This document shows, one piece after another, positions 53,201 through 61,123 of a DNA stretch of 64,000 nucleotides. Each line of letters begins with the position of its first letter. The stretch's first letter is position 1. Source of the DNA: Pandoraea sp. PE-S2T-3 (GTDB taxonomy: Bacteria; Pseudomonadota; Gammaproteobacteria; Burkholderiales; Burkholderiaceae); assembly GCF_002179965.1 (NCBI RefSeq), contig NZ_NGUQ01000018.1, forward strand, positions 1-64,000, read 5' to 3'. The notes under the pieces are model-generated. The model made no database searches, was not told where the DNA came from, and saw nothing but the letters and a program-made list of their open reading frames with translations. The position numbers were made by a program, and so were the translations under genes.

Positions 53201-53539
53201 TGGCCCGAGAAGCGTCTCCCACGCCGTCAGTTGGTGCACGTACGGATGGCTGGCTGCTGCGAAGCGGTAAGGAGGGGGCGCGCTTTGCAGGGTGTCCACC
53301 AGCGTCTTCGAAAGCAGCCTTCCACTAAGGTCACCAAACGTGGCCTCCTCGCTTTCCTGCCATCCGAAGGTATGCTCAAAGACCGGTGGAGCCAGAAAGC
53401 AACCTTCGGAACCCAGTTCATCGTTCATTTGCTCGCCTAGGTGCCTTCGCAAAGCCTCATCATTGACGCCAAGGATGCTTAGGGTCGCTTCGCGCGTGCG
53501 ATTCAGGCTTTGTTCCACCAAGGTTGTAAAGTACTTCAT
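47276..53539 (-). CDS. druE: DruE-like giant helicase of Druantia type III
   Basis: Superfamily 2 helicase of 2087 residues. Walker A TSGTGSGKTECF at about 121, DEAH at 260-263, SAT motif at 297-299, then after a long insertion with Cys pairs (CDCHAPVYELAFCDECRTPH) the second RecA lobe: MEMGVDIGGVSAVVMNN at about 1100 and QRAGRAGRR at about 1125. A C-terminal DUF1998-like region carries the cysteines CCPADCENVCPSCLASQDSR. Size, DUF1998 and the DruH-like neighbour ending 9 bases upstream fit type III Druantia, an anti-phage system of DruH and DruE. GGGGAG precedes the ATG. DISARM helicases are shorter and split from the DUF1998 protein, so I prefer DruE. Confidence 0.85.
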   Translation of the reverse strand: MKYFTTLVEQSLNRTREATLSILGVNDEALRRHLGEQMNDELGSEGCFLAPPVFEHTFGWQESEEATFGDLSGRLLSKTLVDTLQSAPPPYRFAAASHPYVHQLTAWETLLGPTPKSAVITSGTGSGKTECFMIPILDDLVRERDASGKPLVGVHALFLYPLNALINSQRERLHAWTKTFGSDIRFCLYNGKTAESASEVRKLQQEKPNEVLSREHLRREPPPLLMTNATMLEYMLVRQVDAPILDISRQRRSLRWIVLDEAHTYIGSQAAELALLLRRVVQAFGKHPEEIRFVATSATIADKNANERLQQYLASLAGVRTEQVVVIGGSRKVPDLVRVGELKARSLEDLADIDRNSEATARRFSALAHHPLSSNLRHHIVSQGRPLDLNELVHIAGDSLQSDTLTAKQREVMAWLDLMSGTRGSESGPPFIKVRAHLFQRMLHGLWACVDPKCTAKPASLDAWPFGNVYVTQRSRCDCHAPVYELAFCDECRTPHLLAEDRGGQLQQRNPYAGDEFSLSYESPAEDEASPERPSHSGRRQPAEKFVVAPHSSTPGAPYFSLQIDRNSLVVSVLPSSAMQEVFVAPEAQSCCSKCEMSFVESPSALRKAYLGAPFYVANVVPTVLEFCPDPMPDDCDSKSPEELPGRGRKLITFTDSRQGTARMAVRMQQEAERSRLRGLVFEVLRNSQSKLDARPKDTPTLGYDALVQEAERAKSFGMHDMATRFLQLAEEAKSGVSTPIASQISWADMVSELATSKDIAQSILDYNKYANPELFGGHEAAQPMARLLLAREYSRRPKNQNSTETLGLVAIGYSGLNEISSAPPLWCERKAGPVVSGNRDAAGNLTLQDWKDFLKVSLDFYVRENTFIRLDPAMQRWMGGRFTSKALTPPKREAVESSTLKKWPQVKPGRAHRLVKLLELGCNLDRTRAEDKDIINHFLEHAWSALVGATILEQFEGGYALNLNTLTFSLPSVGWVCPLTYRIFDTTFRGLTPYLPNSAHGGNFLCTKVQMPMFSQLSPGGDAESALTQVRRLAAENSQVQNLRAQNLWTDISDRTVEGGFYYRTAEHSAQQSSTKLETYEDMFKRGKINVLNCSTTMEMGVDIGGVSAVVMNNVPPHPANYLQRAGRAGRRSEARSIAYTLCKADPHNQRAFQEPKWPFVTAIPAPGITLSSERIVQRHVNSMLLGTYLRTLGDTGPDRTKLSLKWFFGGGDTSACSRFVDWLGNTPDGLKERVADITRGTGLAARLLESIIEEAVETLESIQSRWCAEHQNLTQLLASAADEPYKKALGFELKRHEDEYLLRDLAARTFLPGYGFPTDVVNLNTYNVEDFKERARQREEKSREDNIFTSKEQPTRGLDVAIREYAPGGQIVIDGRVYRSAGIGLHWHSGGVINEAQKFDIAWRCTHCGTTGVTENAYSNSSNMRCTRCASSILASERKLVLRPSGFATDFYEPTTNDLSAQKFIKVAPPRIQLDGETLALPDSRCGYLHFGHNGSVFYHSSGEHENGYAICLACGRAESMTDSGEVPMSLRPDKLHRPVGGTKGSSKDKTCSGASVKAGVHLGYHTATDVLEFVLRNPKTGEWLGDSSEDAIIATTLAVALRDAIADEIGVASTEMGVGTRLDKDISTGRIRSVIQLFDQVSGGAGFVLTALPQVTKLLTRAVNKLCCPADCENVCPSCLASQDSRVERDELDRHAAKRWLNTSEFLSHLELPPTLQRVPGATYCSFGPQRFIRESINKGATAIQLLLRGAPEEWDLTLPAFRDNVLTWKVKDSLDVRITIPSLELLSEENKRSLSFLSKLGVHICQSNDDWDTSGVPGILQMYRGDTAQTLFAITDESGLPGEGWLQTTDSSTWVSTEQVKAFRATPLDVASWYISEPGATVLEVTSELNGPVSTLAARLRMLLRDKAPSLNTLLETDHAVEVSYSDRYLKSPWSLMVLGGFLSLFKNAELQRLQIATLQPQSMESGNSIKHDWNRPEDLKELVKAWLQTFVSVEPLVTMEKRTYDLQHSRVVAVSWASGKRTRLILDQGVGYWQPRTPYRDQLHFDFSASLTAQGSRMVEQYGFANMTNGGTWPTILSIVSE

Positions 53540-53548
53540 CTCACTCCC

Positions 53549-56500
53549 CTACGCTTTTGTAGCTGCGAGTAAATAGGAAACCATGATGCTGTGAACGGGC
53601 GTGTACCAACCATCCCTGTCAAAATCCGACACCATCTTTATTGCAAATTTGACATAGGAGCGGGAGCGGTTAGCTTTGAGTTCGTCTATGGTTGTCAGAC
53701 CGGCTGTCACAAACGCCATGAATATTGGAAGCAATGTGACCGCGTCCGAAAAATCGACCACTGAGAGACTCGTCACTGGCTTGGGAAGCGGCTGTCGCCT
53801 TATCCATTCCTTCAGTAGAAAACCGAGGTCCGTTGGCCAACGATTGTTCGCTTCGTGAGTTCGGCGAAGCTGCTGGTACCAGCCTGGCAGGATGGCTTCG
53901 ATGGGGAGCCTGCGGAGGTTCTTGGCGTTGCTGGTCTCTAGGTAGTTGCCGACTTCCCTGAACCCGGATACCACGGCAGGGAGCATCGCCTGGCGGTTCT
54001 TCAAGACACTTTCCAGAAAAACGGCAGGCACGCCCTGTCGTATGAGCCATTCACGGAACTGAGCGTATGCGCTCGCCCACCCTGGCAGCGATACGCATTC
54101 CCATATCACCGCAAGCTCATCCTGAATACGCAGGCAGAACGGCTCATCCAGCTCGAGTCGAAACACCGCAATGGCGAGCGCCTTTTGATTGCGCGACAGT
54201 GCGAGCCACGCTTCAAACGCCGAGAGGGGAAGATGCCGGTAGTGCTGTCTAAGGTCTGCAAGATACTGCCAGCCGCTATGGTCCAAGTCGGAAGCCATCT
54301 CTGCAATCTGCTCATTGATGACATCCGGTTGGCTAACGGGATGAAAGACCTGTGCCGCTGTATGCAGAGAGCGAATTTGGTCTGGGATGCTTGCAGCAAC
54401 CTCTGGCGCATGCAGCGCAGGGCGAAACTGCGTCGATGATTCCGTGGCGGGATAGATGAGCCACGGGCCATCGCTCAGCATCGCAGCGGGTATTCTAAAT
54501 CTGCCAGTCCCCACGCTTTCGCTCGTAATTTCGCTAATTTTGATGGGGGTCTGTTTGGGGTCCGCAAGTAACATCGCCTCGACGGAAACGTCCGTTACAG
54601 ACGAAGTCTCGGACGGACCCATAATGGCAAATACGGATTGGCCTTCCCATCGAAGGGCGCCGTTGTAGCGCCGGACGCGGAAGTTGAGATGCGGCTTGTC
54701 AGTCTCGACCGTGACGCGTAAGAAAGCATCTTGGTCGTTAACCGCGCCCAGCATCTGCAGCATGTCAGCTTGATAGCTAAAGAGGCTCGACAGGACTGGT
54801 GTGTGACCCGCCTTGATGAAGTAGTGCCGGGTACATCGCCCTTCTCGGTCATTCAATTCGAGCTGCAGACAGAATTCCGCACCATTGGTCGCCGAGGTGG
54901 ACAATGCCACGCGAAGGCCGAGTAGTTCGGCAAGGGTGAAGTCACGACGCGAAGTGGCCTTCCCGTCTGGACCAATCAGCCTGGCACCGTGGTATGGAAA
55001 GGGTAGCCTGAACTGAATTGAGTCAACTCCGGAATTTCCGCAGGCTTCAAGTGTTAGGTAAGAAGGTGGGGCATTACTGAGGGGTTCCAGTAAAATTGAC
55101 GTGTCTTGGTCGCCAGCCTCTATCCTGCTCTTGATTGCACTTTCGATGACCTGCAGTTGGAGGAGCCCAGCATTCTTCACCACAAGTCGCGCCGGCCTGT
55201 TGCCATAGGCAGGAAATGCCTGTATTGCGAATCCGGAGGGCACAACGCCAAAACGACGCTGAAGCAGGACCTCACCGGTTGCGTTCCTTGCGGTATAGCG
55301 AATACCGCCTATGTGTTCGGCGACGTTTGCAGGGACGACCAGCCGGCGATTTGCATATTGTTGAATTGAAGATGAAGGCTCTTCGCCGCTGAGCAGGGGC
55401 TCAAGACGAGGCCAGCCAGCATAGACCATCTGCGGAACAGACTCGTACGACGTCAAGTGACCCTTTAGATGGAGCGCGCTTCGTCGCCCCTCAGGGCATT
55501 TCGGAGTTACCGTGTACCGGTCACCGACGTCGGAGAAGAGACGCAGTTCGTCGGATGTTTCAAGCCAGAGCGCATCTTCCGTTTCGCCGCACACATTAAC
55601 GGGACCGCTGCAGTCATAACTGAATTTCTTCGGGATGCGAACGCGCACCCGCTCGCTGGCTGTCGAACATGACGCGCTGGCAACGAACCACCACTCGTCG
55701 CCTCGACATTCAAACACTAAGGGGAGTTCCTGCACATCGATTGCTCCTCCCTCAAAGCGAACCACATGTGCAGTACTACCATTTGCAAGCAGCTGGAGCG
55801 TGAGTTCATCACTTAGCTGTGTTCGGTTAAGCGAGACCTGGTTTCGCAAGAAGCGCACATGCAGCCCAGACTCCCCATCCCTTAGTTGGCCGTACGCGGT
55901 GCCAGCTGGCGCACGGAGCCGGTCGCCTTCGAAGAAGGCGAGCTCGAACCGTGTGGTACTGAAGCGATGCGGGTCGATGGGAAGTTGGACCTCGCGAGGA
56001 ATCGTAACTTCGGAGCGTATGCACCAGCCATCTGGCAGGTCGAGCAAGCGGTGATTGCATCCGAATACCCCCGTTCCAGCCTGCTCTACCTCTCGCTCTG
56101 CATGGTGCAGCTTCGCATCTCGCAGCCACTCACTAATCAGTCGCCGCGCATTGTCTTCATCCAGGGGAAGCGGAAAATCTTTGCGCCACCCCGGGTATTC
56201 CTGGTCCAGTAGCTGGACTGGGTCCGTCTTACCCTTGAGCGGGTATCGGGTTGCCAGGGACATCAATTGCTCGACGATTCCGGCAAGCAGTTGGCGTGTC
56301 TCGAGTGTGCGAAAAGTCTGCGGAAGGTCTTGCTCGAAGTCGGCCAGTAAATCGGCAGTCGTCCGGTGGCCGTTTTCCGTCCTGTAGAAATACTTCAAGC
56401 CTCTTCTGACAACTTTCCCGAAGCCATGCGACTCGCTTTGAACAAGTGGCCAAGGAAGTCCACCCTCAATGAAGAGCGAGCCGAGAAGATTGTCTCTACC

Positions 56501-56884
56501 TCCGTGGTATTGTCGAATCGGGCGTTTCCAGTACTGATTAAGGCCTTGGCGTACGAGTTCGCCATGCTGCGCCGGCGTAAAGCTACAGCCCAATCGGCTC
56601 TCAAACGGCGCCCAGGCCCATCCGCCGTCCGTCGCGTCGTACTCACGCCGGAAAGACTCCGCTACGAATAGGCAAAAACCGGCCGCCCAGGATAAACCAT
56701 ATGTCGAGTGTGAGGCGTGCCCATGATTAAGCCGAAGGACTTCCTCAAGTTCTCGAAACTCACTCGGCGCGACTTGGTATCTATACAGAGGCAAGCCTGA
56801 GGGACCCTCGGATAGGTCTCTGACGAAAAGAAACTCTAGCAGCCATGCTCGAACGGGCGAAATCGTCCGCGATACATTCGTCAT
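53549..56884 (-). CDS. druH: DruH-like protein of Druantia type III
   Basis: Large protein of 1111 residues, belonging as far as I recognise it to the STY4851/ECs_5259 family that pairs with a giant DUF1998 helicase. The N-terminus (AWLLEFLFVRDLSEGPSG, then LPLYRYQVAPSEFRELEEVL) and the segment with YHGGRDNLLGSLFIEGGLPW are the parts that gave the match. No catalytic motif is visible; the middle looks rich in beta strands. GAGGAGAGGG precedes the ATG. It lies 112 bases after the ABC-ATPase stop and 9 bases before druE, so all five defence genes may be co-transcribed. Its biochemical role in Druantia is unknown. Confidence 0.78.
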   Translation of the reverse strand: MTNVSRTISPVRAWLLEFLFVRDLSEGPSGLPLYRYQVAPSEFRELEEVLRLNHGHASHSTYGLSWAAGFCLFVAESFRREYDATDGGWAWAPFESRLGCSFTPAQHGELVRQGLNQYWKRPIRQYHGGRDNLLGSLFIEGGLPWPLVQSESHGFGKVVRRGLKYFYRTENGHRTTADLLADFEQDLPQTFRTLETRQLLAGIVEQLMSLATRYPLKGKTDPVQLLDQEYPGWRKDFPLPLDEDNARRLISEWLRDAKLHHAEREVEQAGTGVFGCNHRLLDLPDGWCIRSEVTIPREVQLPIDPHRFSTTRFELAFFEGDRLRAPAGTAYGQLRDGESGLHVRFLRNQVSLNRTQLSDELTLQLLANGSTAHVVRFEGGAIDVQELPLVFECRGDEWWFVASASCSTASERVRVRIPKKFSYDCSGPVNVCGETEDALWLETSDELRLFSDVGDRYTVTPKCPEGRRSALHLKGHLTSYESVPQMVYAGWPRLEPLLSGEEPSSSIQQYANRRLVVPANVAEHIGGIRYTARNATGEVLLQRRFGVVPSGFAIQAFPAYGNRPARLVVKNAGLLQLQVIESAIKSRIEAGDQDTSILLEPLSNAPPSYLTLEACGNSGVDSIQFRLPFPYHGARLIGPDGKATSRRDFTLAELLGLRVALSTSATNGAEFCLQLELNDREGRCTRHYFIKAGHTPVLSSLFSYQADMLQMLGAVNDQDAFLRVTVETDKPHLNFRVRRYNGALRWEGQSVFAIMGPSETSSVTDVSVEAMLLADPKQTPIKISEITSESVGTGRFRIPAAMLSDGPWLIYPATESSTQFRPALHAPEVAASIPDQIRSLHTAAQVFHPVSQPDVINEQIAEMASDLDHSGWQYLADLRQHYRHLPLSAFEAWLALSRNQKALAIAVFRLELDEPFCLRIQDELAVIWECVSLPGWASAYAQFREWLIRQGVPAVFLESVLKNRQAMLPAVVSGFREVGNYLETSNAKNLRRLPIEAILPGWYQQLRRTHEANNRWPTDLGFLLKEWIRRQPLPKPVTSLSVVDFSDAVTLLPIFMAFVTAGLTTIDELKANRSRSYVKFAIKMVSDFDRDGWYTPVHSIMVSYLLAATKA

Positions 56885-56996
56885 GCCCTCTCCTCGGGTC
56901 TTTTGGTGTGCCTATGGGGGCGTTGCGAGGCCGAGTTCTTGGCCGAGAAGGCCCATCCTAAAGCAGGGGCGCGAGTGCTATCCCTCAATTCTCCGT

Positions 56997-59003
56997 TCAG
57001 GCGGAGTCGTCGGTGTTCGGGGTATCGAGCCAGTTTAGCGGAACCAACTTCTTGCCGTTCCGCCACTCTTCGACGAGGTGTACACCTTTCAAGCCCCCCC
57101 AAACGTCTGGGCTGGCGTGGTCCACGACAATAATCTGGAAGTCGCCCGGAAGGGTGGTCGTCGCCTTGCCGAACACGTCGAAGAATCGACTGACCGCCTG
57201 TGCATCCTCGTCGGCAATCCGAGGCTCAGCTTCAGGTTTTTTGGAACGTCTAGTGGCCAACTTTCTCGGAAAGTAGACTTGACTCGGTTGGTCGTAGACC
57301 ATCAAACCCGGAACGGGGGAACGCTTCAAACGCACGAACAATGCGTGAAGCGCAATCGTCGCTGCAACGTGATAGGTAAGCCAATTTGCGCCACTCCCCA
57401 ACTGCCAGAGGAAGTCGGAGCGTCCGTCGTCGCCACGCACTTTTACAGTGAGCTCCCTAATGTCGAGTTGCAACTTGGCGTCTGGGTCCTCCGCATCGAG
57501 CTTCGTCGCGAGCTTCTCCATTGACTTGGCGAGGCGCCTCAACGCCTTAGAGAGTCGGTCCTCATAGTTGTGATTCTGCAGTTCCCCTTGGAGTTTCAGA
57601 ATACTCTCCATGAGAGCGTCAATCTCTTTCGCAGCGGCGGGATTCTCTCTTGCGTTATACAGGACGAGAGCCTGCTCCATTGCACCGAGAAAGCGCGCTA
57701 TCTGATTTGTCTGCAACCGCTGTTGCTTTGCCCGAGCACTTCGCTGTTCGATGCCCCTACGGCGAACATTGACGGCACCGAGCTTATCAGTAAGCGAGCG
57801 CATGCTTTCGTTCAAGGATGCCCAGTCCCTGTCGAAGACTACCGGGGCCTTTGACACTCGCCGCGCGTCGGTTTCAACAACCGCCAGAGCATCGCACATA
57901 GCATCTACAGCTTGAGTATGGGACTCCAGAGACTGGGCACACACGGGGCATGATGTCTGCTCCGACCCTTGCGTCTGGTTTCGTAACCACCTGGAAAGGG
58001 AAAGCCGTTGCTTCTTCGCGGTCAGTGACAAATCGTACTGACCTACGGACTTCCGTAGGTCTGCAAGTCGGTTCAATCTATGCCTTACCTCTGTGAGCTC
58101 CGCGTTCAGCGTGGCCTCCTCATTCTGCAACTCGGCATACTCTTTCGCGGAATCTTCGATGGCATCTGGAGACAATGGGCGTTCGGGCACGTCACGATGT
58201 ACAAGCGAATTCAGCAATGATAGAAGGGCCGCCTCTTCCTTGAGTTGAAGGGCGCCATTTCCGACGAGACCGAGTTCGTGCGCCTCTCCCACCCAGTTGG
58301 CGAGATTTGCTTTCCAGGTTTCGGAGGCGGTGGCATATGCCTTCATTTCCCTCTGCTTCATGCGAAGCGCGCGGTTGAGCGATTCCAGCTCCCATTCCTT
58401 CTCCAGAATTTCTGGTGTTGTCGCCCCCAAAACGTACGGAAAAATAGCCCGAAGCTTCTCTCGATACGCCGTGGTATCGGCTCGGTAGAACAGCACATCG
58501 GGGTTGGCGACAACGTTTTGCGGCTGAAAGCAGAAGGCCATCAAGTCGCGGAAGCTCGGTCGGCCGGAAAATCCGCTCCCTTGATTTTCAGCATCCGTCC
58601 CCAGCATCGTGAGTTGCGCCAGACGGTCAAGCATAGTCTTCACTTGCTTGATGTTCGTATTCCCTTCTGGAATGACTTGCGGGACAGCGATCTCATCAAA
58701 CTCGGCCAAGTACATTTCAGTGGGGCTATTGAGCTGCCCCGGCTCGGGGCGAGCCAGCAGCTTCTGCCCCTCATCGGTCTGAATCACAATGCCAAACCAA
58801 GCAACCGCTTGTCGAATGACACCGACAGGAATCGTGCAACGGTCAGATGCAAGGCAGTAGTCAATAATCGGAATGATGGACGACTTACCCGTCTTTGAGG
58901 CCCCCGTAATCACATTGGCCATGTTGGGCTCGAAGGCCACGCGTCGAGGCTCGTGACCGGCTTTTCGCGGCCAAAGGACAATTTCAAGGACTTGCAGCTT
59001 CAA
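56997..59003 (-). CDS. DUF3732-type ABC ATPase of a three-component ABC system
   Basis: SMC/Rad50-like ATPase of 668 residues. Walker A GASKTGKSSIIPIIDYCLAS starts near residue 34; coiled-coil arms flank a CPVC zinc-hook-like motif at about 355 (QTSCPVCAQSLESHTQ); the ABC signature region is LGSGANWLTYHVAATIALHA and Walker B is GLMVYDQPSQ. I start it at the TTG at 59003, one base after the stop of the preceding gene (TGAATTG), with GGAG seven bases upstream; a longer frame to 59084 overlaps that gene without a ribosome site. Such ATPases are proposed to sense nucleic-acid or phage signals and gate an effector in conflict systems. Confidence 0.85.
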   Translation of the reverse strand: MKLQVLEIVLWPRKAGHEPRRVAFEPNMANVITGASKTGKSSIIPIIDYCLASDRCTIPVGVIRQAVAWFGIVIQTDEGQKLLARPEPGQLNSPTEMYLAEFDEIAVPQVIPEGNTNIKQVKTMLDRLAQLTMLGTDAENQGSGFSGRPSFRDLMAFCFQPQNVVANPDVLFYRADTTAYREKLRAIFPYVLGATTPEILEKEWELESLNRALRMKQREMKAYATASETWKANLANWVGEAHELGLVGNGALQLKEEAALLSLLNSLVHRDVPERPLSPDAIEDSAKEYAELQNEEATLNAELTEVRHRLNRLADLRKSVGQYDLSLTAKKQRLSLSRWLRNQTQGSEQTSCPVCAQSLESHTQAVDAMCDALAVVETDARRVSKAPVVFDRDWASLNESMRSLTDKLGAVNVRRRGIEQRSARAKQQRLQTNQIARFLGAMEQALVLYNARENPAAAKEIDALMESILKLQGELQNHNYEDRLSKALRRLAKSMEKLATKLDAEDPDAKLQLDIRELTVKVRGDDGRSDFLWQLGSGANWLTYHVAATIALHALFVRLKRSPVPGLMVYDQPSQVYFPRKLATRRSKKPEAEPRIADEDAQAVSRFFDVFGKATTTLPGDFQIIVVDHASPDVWGGLKGVHLVEEWRNGKKLVPLNWLDTPNTDDSA

Positions 59004-59004
59004 T

Positions 59005-59481
59005 TCAGAGCTCCAAATTAAATACGAAGCAGAACTCACGCAGCGATACTTGGCTCGCCCAGGCCCCGAGCTTCTCGGCTGCACCGAGCATGCGTTCGGC
59101 TCCAGCCTCCTTCAGGGTCGGTGCACTCGTGCTCAGAGGCTGCATCAACGCACTTTTGACATCCAACGATACGAGCCCAGCACGTATGGCAATTCCGACG
59201 GACTCCTGTGACAGTGCGCGCATTGCCAGCACCGAATCCTGTAACGACGCGGCAAGCGCATCTTGCCCGGCCACCTTCTCTTCGACTTTTCGCAACCCCT
59301 TATACGAAGAGGCCACTGCGTCTAGCGCGGCCCTATTGAAAAGTAACGGAACGACCAAAAATGCATACGTTAATGGAGCCCTGCTATGTCTGCCGTCGGC
59401 TATGTATCCGCATACGAACCGCCAGATGAGCGTTGCACCAAGGCCTGGGTTTTGTATTTGCTCAACGTCGTTCATGAGCAT
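59005..59481 (-). CDS. Middle component of a three-component ABC system
   Basis: Protein of 158 residues, short and helical. NPGLGATLIWRFVCGYIAD, then PLTYAFLVVPLLFNRAALDA agrees with the pattern of the middle-component (MC) proteins of ABC-3C systems (N.alga.ll..f...y........pl...fLilPi). Its end overlaps the ribosome site of the ATPase gene and its start follows the effector stop by two bases, so the three are tightly coupled. By proposal for this system class, it bridges ATPase and effector. Confidence 0.75.
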   Translation of the reverse strand: MLMNDVEQIQNPGLGATLIWRFVCGYIADGRHSRAPLTYAFLVVPLLFNRAALDAVASSYKGLRKVEEKVAGQDALAASLQDSVLAMRALSQESVGIAIRAGLVSLDVKSALMQPLSTSAPTLKEAGAERMLGAAEKLGAWASQVSLREFCFVFNLEL

Positions 59482-59483
59482 GG

Positions 59484-60674
59484 TCAGCCACCTTCCTTCC
59501 GTTCAGCATTCAAAAGCCCTTCCCAGTCCGGGTGCCAACCAATCCTCGGCTCGTTGGCTATCGCGTGGAAGCTGCCGTGCAAAAAGAACGCCGGCACAGG
59601 AACAGACTCCACTTGGGCGCGCCCGTCAAGACAGCGAAACAGAATCTCAACCCCGCGGACGACGGGAGACGCTTCCGACTTGGTACGCTGAATGTGGGAG
59701 CGACTGAGCTTCCACATGTCAACCAAGTCTGCTTCGTACCTTTCAATATTCGTCTTATTAAGAAAGCCATCCTCACTCCATATGACTCTCTGCGCAGACG
59801 CACGTAAGAAGTGGTTAACATGCACTTCGATTTCATCGTTATTCAGCTGGAGCAGGTTCAATTGGCGCACGTAAGTGCTGTCGACAAACTGCGCGGCAAT
59901 CTGCTCGCTTGTAACGTCAATTTGACTTTCTGGGAAAGCTATCAGCCTGCCTGCAATGCGCTGTGTGACATTCAGTCGCTGCTTCCTGAAATCGTTGTAC
60001 GGTATCCGCGCGGGTTCGCCTTTTTTGATTTGCTTCATCAGCCGAGTCTTAACCCAACCCAAAAGACTATCGGTGAGGTCGTGTACATGATTGTCAGCGA
60101 CGCCGCGTGAAAGCTCTAGCTCCACGTCCTCAATTGGAGAGGACTCCGCCTTCTCGAGCGTGAAATCCGTGACGATGCTTGCGATTAGCTTGTCGCTATG
60201 GGAGAACAAACGAATAAGCTGAGCCTGCAGTGCTTCTCCGACACCGTCTTCACCGGGTTGCTCAAGCTTGGATTTCATTTCTTTGCGCAGCTTGCGCACC
60301 AGCTTGTCCGCTTCAGGGGCAGACTCGCAATCACTCAAACGTTGAACCCACGCCCCGTCGTATGGCTGGGCAACGTACAGGATGTACTTACACCCCTCAG
60401 GGAGCGTCCCGTCCTGGCGAGCGGCCACCCAATTAGCAAACGTCTTCCAAAGCGATGGTGAACCGTCCGAAATTGGATTGTGCGCGAGTCCGCTTTTGTC
60501 TTCCTCTGAAAGCGTTTCACTGCCCCCGGCACGGGAGACATCTCCCAATTCCTCAAATGCAACAACATCACCGGGATTGGCTCGAAGGAGGTGCCACAAC
60601 ACGCGCACGACCTGAACGAGGTATCCATACGCTTGCCCAGGAGCAGTTGTCTTTCTCTTTTTCCCTGTTGTCAT
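59484..60674 (-). CDS. Effector/C-terminal component of a three-component ABC system
   Basis: Protein of 396 residues, first gene of the defence operon. The N-terminus has the form of Cap4/DUF4297-like nucleases: GQAYGYLVQVVRVLWHLL, then VVAFEELGDV and, at 58-60, an E-D-K that could be the ExK of a PD-(D/E)xK centre, followed by SPSLWKTFANWVAA. The C-terminal half (FLNKTNIERYEADLVDMW, then VEILFRCLDGRAQVE) resembles the shared tail domain of ABC-3C proteins that docks to the ATPase/MC pair. Nuclease activity is inferred, not shown; the metal site looks degenerate. Confidence 0.7.
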   Translation of the reverse strand: MTTGKKRKTTAPGQAYGYLVQVVRVLWHLLRANPGDVVAFEELGDVSRAGGSETLSEEDKSGLAHNPISDGSPSLWKTFANWVAARQDGTLPEGCKYILYVAQPYDGAWVQRLSDCESAPEADKLVRKLRKEMKSKLEQPGEDGVGEALQAQLIRLFSHSDKLIASIVTDFTLEKAESSPIEDVELELSRGVADNHVHDLTDSLLGWVKTRLMKQIKKGEPARIPYNDFRKQRLNVTQRIAGRLIAFPESQIDVTSEQIAAQFVDSTYVRQLNLLQLNNDEIEVHVNHFLRASAQRVIWSEDGFLNKTNIERYEADLVDMWKLSRSHIQRTKSEASPVVRGVEILFRCLDGRAQVESVPVPAFFLHGSFHAIANEPRIGWHPDWEGLLNAERKEGG

Positions 60675-60808
60675 ACTGGTCGCGAATCTGCTTACGCCAT
60701 GTGCGGCAATTATTGGACATGAAAAAGGGAACCTATTGACGATACCGCCTACTTCGACGGCATCGTCACAGCCAGATGTTTTTCGAGACCACCGACTTTC
60801 ATCACCCT

Positions 60809-61123
60809 TTAACCGGCGGCAAACACATCCCCCGATATGTTTGCGCGCGCCACTACAGCATTGAGATACAACATCAGATTTTGATTATATGGTAGAAAAT
60901 CTAATGCCGGCATAGTCATTTCGCCAACCACAAAATTTGGGTCTTTAATTGAAGCGTTAGGTTCCAGACAGTCCAAACTGATTTGCCTACAGCGAATTTC
61001 ACACGATGTGTAGGTGTATCTGGGGCCGCACTGAGGATGCGCCCTCACCACTACTCGACCATTCTTGACGGCCATGGCCGGTATCAAGCGGTATCTTCGA
61101 ATTTGAATCGTTTCATTTCCCAT
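60809..61123 (-). CDS. Doubtful small hypothetical protein
   Basis: An open frame of 104 codons in a region with no competing gene. Its amino acid composition is protein-like (IQIRRYRLIPAMAVKNGRVV), with several cysteines, but the ribosome site is weak and no family is recognised. Could be a decayed or orphan gene of the island. Confidence 0.3.
   Translation of the reverse strand: MGNETIQIRRYRLIPAMAVKNGRVVVRAHPQCGPRYTYTSCEIRCRQISLDCLEPNASIKDPNFVVGEMTMPALDFLPYNQNLMLYLNAVVARANISGDVFAAG

Noticed and set aside
47276-53539. Reading the giant helicase as part of a DISARM or Dpd system
   Set aside because: No DNA methylase, PLD-type DrmC, separate DrmB or queuosine-related genes are present; the size and the partner fit DruE better.
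56997-59003. Calling the DUF3732 ATPase a DNA-repair SMC/Rad50 protein
   Set aside because: It lacks an SbcD/Mre11 partner and is coupled to a middle component and an effector, the mark of ABC-3C systems.
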